A stretch of DNA of 8,465 nucleotides from an uncultured Bacilli bacterium (lineage in GTDB: Bacteria > Bacillota_I > Bacilli_A > RF39 > UBA660), in NCBI GenBank assembly GCA_947584105.1, contig CANPWK010000048.1, positions 1 through 8,465 of the forward strand, given 5' to 3'. The notes under the pieces are model-generated. The model was not told the DNA's origin, ran no database searches, and saw only the letters and a program-made list of their open reading frames with translations. Positions 1 to 7,498 of the stretch are shown one piece after another; position 1 is the stretch's first letter; every line of letters begins with the position of its first letter. A program made the translations under genes and the position numbers.

Positions 1-15
1 TTTTTTTTTTTTTTT
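1..15. repeat. Poly-T homopolymer tract (at least 15 T)
   Basis: The window opens with fifteen consecutive T residues; the tract may extend further left. It ends directly against the TG of an extended -10 element for the downstream surface-protein gene. The corresponding site upstream of the paralogue at 7589 has only five Ts (7556-7560). A tract of this length is prone to slipped-strand length change, but also to sequencing and assembly error, and it sits at the window edge. Confidence 0.9.
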
Positions 16-23
16 GATAAAAT
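1..23 (+). promoter_or_regulatory. Promoter of surface-protein gene A (extended -10; -35 outside window)
   Basis: TGATAAAAT at 15-23 reads as an extended -10 element (TGn plus TAAAAT at 18-23). The same nine bases occur at 7560-7568 before the paralogue, and in both cases exactly 20 bases separate the -10 from the ATG. In the paralogue a 17-bp spacer leads to TTGAAA as -35. By analogy, the spacer here would be positions 1-17, almost entirely T, and the -35 would lie just left of the window. Transcription would start near position 30, giving a very short leader. Confidence 0.55.
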
Positions 24-31
24 GGGTACGA

Positions 32-40
32 AAGGTAGGA
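32..40 (+). promoter_or_regulatory. Ribosome binding site that fixes the start of gene A
   Basis: AAGGTAGGA lies three bases before ATG 44. The identical nine bases occur at 7577-7585, again three bases before the ATG of the paralogue. This conservation supports ATG 44 over the upstream in-frame TTG at 14, which would lie in front of the -10 element and so outside the expected transcript. Confidence 0.7.
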
Positions 41-43
41 GTT

Positions 44-1561
44 ATGAAGAGATACTTAAGATTATTTTTAATAATATTTCTAATGATAATATCTATTAAT
101 ATTGTTAAAGCAGAAAATTATAAAACGGGAGAATTAGTTAGTTATAAAAATATTAAGTTTTATGTAATGGAAGATAAAGGAGAATATTTAACACTACTTA
201 AAGCAACACCACTTAAATTAGATGAGTTAAGACAATATACAGAATATACTACAAATGGAGGGCTTTCTGAATCTTATATGGGTTCTTTAACTTATTGCAA
301 GGATTATGAAAATAATAAAAAATGTTCTTATGAAGAATCTAATCTTAAAGCAGCATTAGATAGTTGGAGTAAAAAGCTTAGAGATAATGATTTAGTAGAA
401 TCAGAAATAACATATGATGAATATGATAAAAATAATGAGGGCAGCAAACACGTTACTAAAAAATATAAAGTGAGATTATTAACAATAGATGAATTAACTA
501 AAAAATTTGGATTTTCATGCAATAATAATTATTCTAAATATTATTCCAGTTTAAAAACTCCAAAATGGATAACTAATTATGCTTATTGGTTGATGGATTA
601 TGATTCTAAAGCACACCAAGATTATTATACCAAGGTTACTGAAGGTTATGACATAATCGAAGGGTCGAGTATAAATGCTAGTTTTTCATCTTCATTAAGG
701 CCAGTAATTCACTTAAGCAAAAAAGCTGATATAGAAAAACTAAAATCTCCGGTAAAAAGTATAAATGATAGTGAATTTAAAATAGGAGATATAGTAGAGT
801 ATAATGGTGTCGAATATTATGTAATAAAGAACAGTACTAAAAATGATAAAACAATAACTATGATAAAAACGATGCCATTAACAAAAAAAGAAGTGGAAAC
901 GTATGATTCAAAGTATACTAGTATAGGAACTCAATATGATATAAATGATGAAGAAAATGATTCAATTGATACATATAAATATATTCCATATTATTATAGA
1001 AGTGATAGTTGTATAGATAGCACTATTTCTAGTGGTTGTAAAAGTGATTATGAAAGTTCAGATGTCAAACAAATTGTAGATATGTGGGCGAGTGAGCATG
1101 TACAATCGAGTGATTTAGCAAAAGATGAAACAGGATATACTGTAAGAATAATAAGCATTAAAGATTTAACAGATAATTTAGGTTATGTAAGTAATTTGGC
1201 ATATTCAACTATTACATATCATCAATCAGAAGGATTGCCATTCAATTTAATGGATTGCTGGACAATGACACCTGTTGATGGTACAAAAGAATATGAATTT
1301 AAAATAAACAAATTTGATGTGAGTTCATTTATGGTTGGTGGAAATAATACGCCTGAAAATCCTCTAAAATATCGAGATCAAGGAGTAATCTGTCCTGTTA
1401 TTACCGTAAACAAGAAAAATATTGCTGATAATTTAGAAAATAATAGAGTGGGGATACCAGATACATTGCTTAATAATCCAATATTTATAGTAGTAGTTGG
1501 AATCATCTTAATAGTAATAGCAACCATAACTGTAAGTTTAATATTAAAAAGAAAACATTAA
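44..1561 (+). CDS. Secreted two-domain surface protein with C-terminal membrane/sortase-like anchor (gene A)
   Basis: This 505-residue protein is predicted to be exported and displayed on the cell surface; its function is unknown. Residues 1-23 form a signal peptide (KR, a hydrophobic core, cleavage after VKA). Two diverged copies of one domain follow, about 26-228 and 245-458. Each begins K-x-G-(E/D)-(L/I)-V-x-Y and F/Y-YV. Each then has a Cys pair eight residues apart (C85/C94 and C323/C332), an acidic (E)SS/SN-x-K segment with Trp, a Y-(K/T)-VR-(L/I)-(L/I) strand, an LMD motif (183-185, 402-404), and a final PVI strand (SLRPVI in copy 1, VICPVI in copy 2). The order resembles DUF6273-like proteins common in gut Firmicutes, but that is recollection and no search was run. 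The tail has IPDTL (471-475), a membrane segment (479-501) and KRKH, laid out like a sortase signal. ATG 44 is chosen because its leader matches that of the paralogue at 7589. It is a single-gene unit ended by a terminator at 1574. Confidence 0.85.
   Translation: MKRYLRLFLIIFLMIISINIVKAENYKTGELVSYKNIKFYVMEDKGEYLTLLKATPLKLDELRQYTEYTTNGGLSESYMGSLTYCKDYENNKKCSYEESNLKAALDSWSKKLRDNDLVESEITYDEYDKNNEGSKHVTKKYKVRLLTIDELTKKFGFSCNNNYSKYYSSLKTPKWITNYAYWLMDYDSKAHQDYYTKVTEGYDIIEGSSINASFSSSLRPVIHLSKKADIEKLKSPVKSINDSEFKIGDIVEYNGVEYYVIKNSTKNDKTITMIKTMPLTKKEVETYDSKYTSIGTQYDINDEENDSIDTYKYIPYYYRSDSCIDSTISSGCKSDYESSDVKQIVDMWASEHVQSSDLAKDETGYTVRIISIKDLTDNLGYVSNLAYSTITYHQSEGLPFNLMDCWTMTPVDGTKEYEFKINKFDVSSFMVGGNNTPENPLKYRDQGVICPVITVNKKNIADNLENNRVGIPDTLLNNPIFIVVVGIILIVIATITVSLILKRKH
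752..956 (+). repeat. Dispersed repeat, copy 1: start of second domain of gene A
   Basis: These 205 bases align without gaps to 8261-8465, with 22 mismatches by hand count (89% identity). The encoded 68 residues (237-304 of gene A) match in 61 positions. An early part of domain 1 (117-242 against 7652-7777) is only about 79% identical over 126 bases, so the second domain is the better-conserved part. The last 25 bases are identical in both copies. Confidence 0.9.
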
Positions 1562-1573
1562 TATAATCTTTAT

Positions 1574-1602
1574 AAAAAATGGATGCTTGATATCCATTTT
1601 TT
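1574..1602 (+). terminator. Rho-independent terminator of gene A
   Basis: AAAAAATGGAT (1574-1584) and ATCCATTTTTT (1592-1602) form a perfect 11-bp stem around a 7-base loop, 12 bases after the stop codon at 1559-1561. The six Ts of the right arm serve as the U tract, and the matching A run makes it potentially bidirectional. It separates gene A from the addBA operon, whose promoter starts two bases later. Confidence 0.85.
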
Positions 1603-1603
1603 C

Positions 1604-1632
1604 TTGCCTTAAAATATAAAATATAGTACAAT
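1604..1632 (+). promoter_or_regulatory. Promoter of the addBA operon
   Basis: TTGCCT (1604-1609) and TACAAT (1627-1632) are good -35 and -10 hexamers of the housekeeping sigma factor, 17 bp apart. They sit between the gene A terminator and the addB start. The -10 ends only 15 bases before ATG 1648, so the expected transcript would carry a leader of roughly 8-10 bases, just enough to include the GGTGAT ribosome site at 1639-1644. The start point is not visible directly; the call rests on hexamer match and spacing. Confidence 0.6.
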
Positions 1633-1647
1633 TTATTTGGTGATATA

Positions 1648-3933
1648 ATGATTGTTGTATGTAGTAATAATCGAAAAAATGAACTATTAAAAGAGCTTAA
1701 CGATAAGCCATTTTTGAATATAAAATTTATGACTAAAAAAGAATTTATTCATAGTTTTTATTTTTCATATAATCAAAGAACTATTTATGAAGTTATGAAT
1801 AAGTATAATTGTAATTATGCTATTGCTAAAATATATTTAGATAATTTATATTATATTGAAGATAAAAATTATAATAATGAAAAATTAGATAATTTAGTTA
1901 GTTTAAAAAAATATCTACAAGATAATAATTATTTAATATATGACAATCTTTTTAAAGATTATATTAAAAGTGAAAAAATTATTTTTGATAATTGTGATTT
2001 GAATAATTTTGATCAACAATTAATTACTAAATTAAAGCAAATAACAAAAGTAGAAATAAAGACAAAAAAATATCAAGATTATGATGATGTTATATTACTA
2101 GAATTTAGTACAATTGATGATGAAGTAGAGTATGTTGCAATAGAAATTTGTAAATTAATTGATAGTGGTGTTGATGTTAATAAAATAAAGCTAGTTAATA
2201 TTAATAATGATTATAATAATGTTATTAATAGAATTTTTAAAATGTATAATTTAAAAATATGTGAAAAAATTAATTTATATGCAACAGAACCAGTTCAATA
2301 TTTTATTAAACATTTTAATTCAGATATAAGAAAAACAATTAATAGTTTAAGAGAAAGTAAAATGGATGAGTTGATAATTGATAAAATAATTGATGTTTGT
2401 AATCAATATAATTTTGTTGATGATTATAATTTAGTTAAAGATTTAATAATAAATAATTTAAAAGAAATAAATATAGTAAATCATTATAAAAATGAAATAG
2501 AAGTAATAGATTTATATGATAATTTAATAACTGATGAATATGTTTTTTTATTAAATTATAACCTAGAAAGTATTCCTAAAATATATTTTGATGATGCATA
2601 TATAACTGATGATATTAAGTATTTAGTTAATCTAGAGACAGTAGATATATTAAATAAATATGAAAGAAATCGAACTGTTAAAGCTATTAAAAATATTAAA
2701 AATTTAGTAATTACTTATAAATTAAGAACTCCATTTGCTGTTTTTTCTAAGGCTAATTTATTAGATATTGAAAGTAAAAAAATGTTAGATATAAATTATC
2801 TTAATTATTCTACATTAAGTAATAAAATTAAATTAGCTAAAATGTTAGATAATTTAATAAAGTATAAAAATAAAGACAATTTACTAGATTTATATTACAA
2901 ACATTTTAAAATTGATTATAATAGTTTTGATAATAAGTATAAAGGCATCAAAAAGGACGATTTAAAATTTTATTTAAATAATCAACTTAATTTATCATAT
3001 ACCAGTATGAATGAATACTATAAATGTGCATTTAAATATTATTTAAAATATATTCTTAAAATAGATAAAAAAAGTGATGAATTTAAACGTCATATAGGTT
3101 CAATATTTCATTATGTCTTAGAAAAGGGATTAAAGCAAAATATTGATATAAATCAAACCGTGATAGAGTATATAAAGAGTAATAATATTTCCTTAAATAG
3201 TAAAGAAGAATTTTTCTTAAAAAATTTATGTTTGGAATTGCCTTTTTTAATAGATATTATAAGAAAACAAGATAATTATATATTACTTAAAAATAGGTTA
3301 TATGAAGAAAGCATTAGTGTTAATTTTAATGATGAATTAGATGTAACATTTAAAGGAGTTATCGATAAGATTATTTATCAGGATAATATGTATGCCTTAA
3401 TTGATTATAAAACGGGTTCAGCTTCTATTGATCTTTCTTTAAATTATTATGGTATCAATATGCAGTTAGCTATATATTTATATTTAGCCAAAACAAAATT
3501 TCCTGATGCTTCTTTTGCTGGCTTTTATTTGCAAAATATTTTATCATCTAGTTTAAAGGATGATATTATAACTAAAGAAAAGAATTTAAAGTTAAATGGT
3601 TACAGTAATAGCGAATATATAAAATATTTCGATAAAACCTATCAAAATAGCAGTCTGGTAAAATCTTTAAAATTAAAAAATGATGGTAATTTTAGTAGTA
3701 ATAGTAAAGTTCTAAATAATACCCAAATTAATAATTTAATAAAAATATCTGATGAAAAAATCAAAGAGTGTATAAAAGATATTGCGAATGCTAATTTTAC
3801 TATAAACCCTAAAAATATTAATAGTAAAAATATTAGCTGTGAGTTTTGTAATTATAAAGATATTTGCTTCTTTAAAACTGATGATATAGTTTATTTAAAA
3901 GAACCAGATTCAAAATTTTTAGGAGGTGAATAA
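1648..3933 (+). CDS. addB: AddB subunit of the AddAB helicase-nuclease (compact form)
   Basis: AddB partners AddA in processing double-strand DNA ends for RecA-dependent repair in the cytoplasm. The C-terminal RecB-type nuclease is clear: GSIFHYVLE (484-492, H487), KGVID with D573, IDYKTG (585-590, D586 and K588) and a Q606 motif (MQLAIY). Cys460 together with C731-x2-C734-x5-C740 matches the AddB iron-sulphur staple, including its exact Cx2Cx5C spacing. Residues 1-450 correspond to the inactive helicase-like part, but no GxGKT P-loop is present: the N-terminus reads IVVCSNNRKNEL where family members usually carry the nucleotide loop. At 761 residues it is much shorter than the roughly 1150 of Bacillus AddB. 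It contains no Trp. ATG 1648 has GGTGAT at 1639-1644. Its stop overlaps the addA start by one base, so translation is probably coupled. Codons are extremely AT-rich. It is called AddB rather than a lone PD-(D/E)XK nuclease because of the cluster cysteines and the neighbouring addA. Confidence 0.92.
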   Translation: MIVVCSNNRKNELLKELNDKPFLNIKFMTKKEFIHSFYFSYNQRTIYEVMNKYNCNYAIAKIYLDNLYYIEDKNYNNEKLDNLVSLKKYLQDNNYLIYDNLFKDYIKSEKIIFDNCDLNNFDQQLITKLKQITKVEIKTKKYQDYDDVILLEFSTIDDEVEYVAIEICKLIDSGVDVNKIKLVNINNDYNNVINRIFKMYNLKICEKINLYATEPVQYFIKHFNSDIRKTINSLRESKMDELIIDKIIDVCNQYNFVDDYNLVKDLIINNLKEINIVNHYKNEIEVIDLYDNLITDEYVFLLNYNLESIPKIYFDDAYITDDIKYLVNLETVDILNKYERNRTVKAIKNIKNLVITYKLRTPFAVFSKANLLDIESKKMLDINYLNYSTLSNKIKLAKMLDNLIKYKNKDNLLDLYYKHFKIDYNSFDNKYKGIKKDDLKFYLNNQLNLSYTSMNEYYKCAFKYYLKYILKIDKKSDEFKRHIGSIFHYVLEKGLKQNIDINQTVIEYIKSNNISLNSKEEFFLKNLCLELPFLIDIIRKQDNYILLKNRLYEESISVNFNDELDVTFKGVIDKIIYQDNMYALIDYKTGSASIDLSLNYYGINMQLAIYLYLAKTKFPDASFAGFYLQNILSSSLKDDIITKEKNLKLNGYSNSEYIKYFDKTYQNSSLVKSLKLKNDGNFSSNSKVLNNTQINNLIKISDEKIKECIKDIANANFTINPKNINSKNISCEFCNYKDICFFKTDDIVYLKEPDSKFLGGE

Positions 3934-6900
3934 TGCCAACATTTACTAAAGAACAAAAAATGGCTATTGATCTTGAGGGCTCAATTATTGTTAGTGCAGG
4001 AGCAGGTAGTGGGAAAACAGCTGTTTTATCTGAAAGAGTTATTAGAAAATTAAAAGATGAGGTTGATATTAATAAATTATTAATTTTAACTTTTACTAAA
4101 GAAGCGGCTAAGGAAATGAAAAGTAGAATTAGAAATAAAATAATTTCTAATAATTTATTAAGACAGTTGGATTTAATAGATTCTGCACATATTACTACTT
4201 TTGATTCTTATGCCTTATTTATTGTTACTAAATATCATTATTTATTAAATATAAGTAAAAATATTAAGATTATTGATTCATCAATTATTCAAATAAAAAA
4301 AATAGAGTATATGAATGAAATATTTGATGAATATTATAAAGCGAATAATAAAAAATTTAATTTATTAATAAATGATTTATGTTTTAAAGATGATAAAGTA
4401 TTAATTGATAATATTATTAAAATTGGTAATAATCTTGATTTAAAAATAGATAAATGTAGTTATTTAGATAATTATTTAGACGATTATTATAATAGTGAAA
4501 ATTTAAAATCACTACAGGATGAATTCAATAAATTGATTTTTAATAAAATATCTGATATTTCCAATAATTTAAATTATTTAAAAACTTATGTAGATGGTAA
4601 TTATTATGAGAAAATAGAAGATGTATTATATCCTTTAATACAGGATAATAATATTGATATGGTAAAAACACATTTGAATATTAGTTTACCAAGATTATCT
4701 AAAGCTAATGACATGGCTAAATTATATAAAAATAATATTGCTAACTTAATTAAGGATTTAAATAATTTAGTTTCTTATGATAATAATTTATTGGATACCA
4801 AAGATTATGCTGAAATTATTATTGAAATTATAAAGAAACTTGACTATAAAATTAATAAGTTTAAAATGGAAAATAATAGTTATGAATTTATTGATGTTGC
4901 TAAGATGGCTATAAAGGTTGTCAAAGATAATAAAGTAGTTAGTGAAGAATTAAAGCATTATTATAATGAAATTTTAGTAGACGAATATCAAGATACAAGT
5001 GATTTGCAAGAAATATTTATTGATCTAATTAGCAATCACAATGTTTATATGGTTGGGGATATAAAACAGTCTATTTATCGTTTTAGAAATGCTAATCCTA
5101 ATATATTTAAAGAAAAGTATCTTAAATATTCTAAAAATCAAGGTGGGCAAAAAATTGATTTACTTAAAAATTTTCGTTCTAGAAAAGAAGTATTAGATGG
5201 TATTAATGATATCTTTAATTTAGTTATGAATCTTGATTTAGGAGGAGCTGATTATAAAGAATCACATCGAATGATTTTTGGTAATACATCATATGGTTTG
5301 AAGGATGATTGTAAGTTAGAAATTTTAAATTATGATGAAGGTGATTATACTAAAGAGGAAGCTGAAATATTTATTACTGCTTTAGATATACAAGAAAAAA
5401 TCAAAAATAAATATCAAGTTATAGATAAAGAAACGTTTTTATATCGCGATGTTAATTATAGTGATTTTTGTATTATAATGGATAGAAATACTGAATTTTT
5501 AAAATATAAACAAATATTTGAATATTTAAATATTCCACTTGTTATGTATAAAGATGAAGTATTATCTGATGGCATTGATATTATATTAATTAAAAATATA
5601 TTGAACATAATTTTAAAAATTAAAGACAAAATTTTTGATCAAGAATTTCGTTATTATTTAACTAGTATTATGAGAAGCTTTTTATTTGAATATAGTGATC
5701 AAAAAATATTTGATATTTTTAAAGATAATAAGATTTTTGATAATGAGTGTTTTAAAAAATGTCAAACTATTGCTAATAATTTAGATAAATTAAATAATTC
5801 TTTACTTTTAGATGAGGTAATTGATAATTTTGAATTTTATGATAAATGTATAAAAAAGGGTAATGTCAATGATACTATTATTCGTCTCGATTATTTAAAA
5901 ACTATTGCTAGTAATTTAGAACAATTAGGATATGTTCCAAATGATTTTATTAAATATCTAAATAATTTAGATAAAACTGAAATAAAATATTCTTTAAATA
6001 CAGAGGCTAAAAATAGTGTTAAAATTATGAATATTCATAAATCTAAAGGTTTAGAGTTTCCAATTTGTTATTATACAGGGTTACATAAGAAATTTAACGT
6101 TTCTGATTTAAGAGATAATATTTTTTATTACAATAAATATGGTTTAGTTTTACCGGTAAAAAATGGTGAATTAAAAAATACTTTTGTGACTGAATTAGTA
6201 AAAAATGATTATTTAAAAGAAGAAATTTCAGAAAAAATAAGATTATTTTATGTTGGTCTTACTAGAGCTAGAGAAAAAATGATTATTGTAACTCATTTAA
6301 CTCCAAATGAACAACCACTTAATGATACAGTTAAATTAAATTATCATTCATTTTTAGATATTTTAAATTCTATATATGTAAATTTAGAACCTTTTATTAT
6401 TAATAAAGATGTTTTGGTAGATACTAATTATAAAAATTTATTTAATAATAATTATGAAAAATCTATTAATAGTGTCAAAGATTTATTTTTAGATAAACGT
6501 TTGAATTTAGATTATGAGTTAATATCAAATCAACATTTTTCTAAAAGTAATAAGGAAATAATTTCTAAGTCTGAGCAAAAAAATTTAGATTTAGGTTTAG
6601 AAATACATCATATTTTAGAAATGATTGATTTTAAAAATCCTAATTTGAAGGTTGTAAAAAAAGATTATTTACCGTTTATAACAGCTTTTTTAAATAGTGA
6701 TTTATTAAAAAATTTAGATTGTAAAATTTATAAAGAATATGAATTTAAATATACTTTAGATAATAATTTATATCATGGTTTTATTGACCTTTTAATGGAA
6801 TATGATAATTATATAAATATAATTGATTATAAGCTAAAAAATGTAAACGATAAAGCTTATATTAAACAATTAACTGGTTATAAAAATTATATAGAAACTA

Positions 6901-6968
6901 AAACTAATAAAAAAACTAATCTTTATTTATATTCAATTATTGATAAAAAAATAGTACCTATAATTTGA
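3933..6968 (+). CDS. addA: AddA helicase-nuclease subunit
   Basis: AddA is the ATP-driven 3'-5' DNA translocase and second nuclease of the AddAB complex. The superfamily 1A motifs appear in order: FTKEQ (4-8), Walker A AGAGSGKT (22-29), Ia LTFTKEAAKEM (52-62), TTFDSYA (88-94), Walker B VDEYQDTSD (349-357), motif III MVGDIKQSIYRFR (373-385), NFRSR (413-417), motif V IMNIHKSKGLEFP (698-710) and motif VI YVGLTRARE (773-781). A RecB-type nuclease closes the protein: LEIHHILE (889-896), HGFIDLL (948-954, D952), IDYKLK (964-969, D965 and K967) and QLTGY (979-983). All expected catalytic residues are present, so both activities should be intact. Its 1011 residues compare with about 1230 in Bacillus AddA. 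No Trp occurs. ATG 3933 shares its A with the addB stop (TAATG) and is preceded by a perfect AGGAGGTGA at 3921-3929. The gene is convergent with the membrane-protein gene and overlaps its end by 11 bp. Confidence 0.97.
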   Translation: MPTFTKEQKMAIDLEGSIIVSAGAGSGKTAVLSERVIRKLKDEVDINKLLILTFTKEAAKEMKSRIRNKIISNNLLRQLDLIDSAHITTFDSYALFIVTKYHYLLNISKNIKIIDSSIIQIKKIEYMNEIFDEYYKANNKKFNLLINDLCFKDDKVLIDNIIKIGNNLDLKIDKCSYLDNYLDDYYNSENLKSLQDEFNKLIFNKISDISNNLNYLKTYVDGNYYEKIEDVLYPLIQDNNIDMVKTHLNISLPRLSKANDMAKLYKNNIANLIKDLNNLVSYDNNLLDTKDYAEIIIEIIKKLDYKINKFKMENNSYEFIDVAKMAIKVVKDNKVVSEELKHYYNEILVDEYQDTSDLQEIFIDLISNHNVYMVGDIKQSIYRFRNANPNIFKEKYLKYSKNQGGQKIDLLKNFRSRKEVLDGINDIFNLVMNLDLGGADYKESHRMIFGNTSYGLKDDCKLEILNYDEGDYTKEEAEIFITALDIQEKIKNKYQVIDKETFLYRDVNYSDFCIIMDRNTEFLKYKQIFEYLNIPLVMYKDEVLSDGIDIILIKNILNIILKIKDKIFDQEFRYYLTSIMRSFLFEYSDQKIFDIFKDNKIFDNECFKKCQTIANNLDKLNNSLLLDEVIDNFEFYDKCIKKGNVNDTIIRLDYLKTIASNLEQLGYVPNDFIKYLNNLDKTEIKYSLNTEAKNSVKIMNIHKSKGLEFPICYYTGLHKKFNVSDLRDNIFYYNKYGLVLPVKNGELKNTFVTELVKNDYLKEEISEKIRLFYVGLTRAREKMIIVTHLTPNEQPLNDTVKLNYHSFLDILNSIYVNLEPFIINKDVLVDTNYKNLFNNNYEKSINSVKDLFLDKRLNLDYELISNQHFSKSNKEIISKSEQKNLDLGLEIHHILEMIDFKNPNLKVVKKDYLPFITAFLNSDLLKNLDCKIYKEYEFKYTLDNNLYHGFIDLLMEYDNYINIIDYKLKNVNDKAYIKQLTGYKNYIETKTNKKTNLYLYSIIDKKIVPII

Positions 6969-7461
6969 TTTTATCTATTATAGTAGCTATTACATCACAA
7001 ATAAAGATTATAAATAATGCCCAAGTTATATATTTGGGTATTTTTTTAATAAATTTATCTGCTAATTTTTTAAATATAAATAAATAAATACAAGATACTA
7101 TTCCCCAAAGTGTTGCCATTTCTAAAGACACATATTTACCTAGATTAAATTTCTGATCGGTATAGTCCCAAAAAACTTTATGAAATAATATTTCAATACT
7201 AATTCCTCCAATAAATTCTATTAGTGATAGTAATAATGCATAAAGTAAAAATGAAATAATTATTTTCAGAAATAAGTTTAATTTAAATTTATCTATAAAT
7301 TTATTAATTAAGATAATAATAATAATACCTAGGCCATAAACAGGAGTCCAAGGCCCAAAAAAAATTCCACTATAACCATTATTATTAAGAAATAAAAATA
7401 TGATTGACTCAAATATGTGACCTAAAATTGAAAAAAATAAGAAATTATTAAGATAATACAT
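6958..7461 (-). CDS. CmpB-family putative ABC-transporter-like membrane protein
   Basis: This 167-residue integral membrane protein belongs by signature to the CmpB-type family (annotated as putative ABC transporter type IV), whose biochemical role is poorly defined. The two hallmark blocks are visible: GPWTPVYGLG (36-45), and IEFIGG (81-86) followed by WDYTDQKFNLG (98-108) and a LWG at 118-120. About five hydrophobic helices are seen, near 4-26, 40-54, 62-84, 110-131 and 142-161. There is no signal peptide apart from the first helix and no ATP-binding partner nearby, so a transport role is not supported by context. ATG 7461 has AAGGGTGAG at 7465-7473 (read on the minus strand). The length is at the short end for the family but complete from first to last helix. 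It is transcribed alone, divergently from the surface-protein paralogue, and its 3' end overlaps addA by 11 bp. Confidence 0.88.
   Translation of the reverse strand: MYYLNNFLFFSILGHIFESIIFLFLNNNGYSGIFFGPWTPVYGLGIIIIILINKFIDKFKLNLFLKIIISFLLYALLLSLIEFIGGISIEILFHKVFWDYTDQKFNLGKYVSLEMATLWGIVSCIYLFIFKKLADKFIKKIPKYITWALFIIFICDVIATIIDKIKL
7016..7047 (+). terminator. Probable terminator of addBA, inside the convergent gene
   Basis: CCCAAG (7020-7025) pairs with TTTGGG (7033-7038) around a 7-base loop, with one G-T wobble. The stem can extend outward through G7019, T7018 and A7017-A7016 into the T run. A run of seven Ts follows at 7041-7047. It lies about 50 bases after the addA stop, in the right orientation for the addBA transcript, and within the coding sequence of the minus-strand membrane-protein gene. 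The stem is modest in GC, as expected in this genome. Confidence 0.65.
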
Positions 7462-7498
7462 AATCTCACCCTTATTATCATTAGTAATTTATGATTTA

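Noticed and set aside
14..43. In-frame TTG start adding ten residues to gene A
   Set aside because: The TTG lies at the start of the extended -10 element, ahead of the expected transcript start, and the extension would spoil the signal peptide. The paralogue's leader points to ATG 44.
328..522. 64-codon open frame on the minus strand inside gene A
   Set aside because: It lies wholly within the secreted-protein gene, has no convincing ribosome site or family resemblance, and is explained as a shadow of the coding strand.
6945..6961. Minus-strand hairpin (ATAG-loop-CTAT) followed by seven Ts as terminator of the membrane-protein gene
   Set aside because: The stem is only 4 bp, with one G-C pair and a 3-base loop, and overlaps the stop codon. 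In this AT-rich DNA it is within chance expectation. No better minus-strand terminator was found nearby.
1648..6968. Possibility that the two-gene block is a new defence system rather than AddAB
   Set aside because: A helicase-nuclease followed by or following a nuclease is seen in some defence loci, but the Cx2Cx5C iron-sulphur cysteines, the full AddA motif order and the coupled addB-addA arrangement fit the repair enzyme fully.
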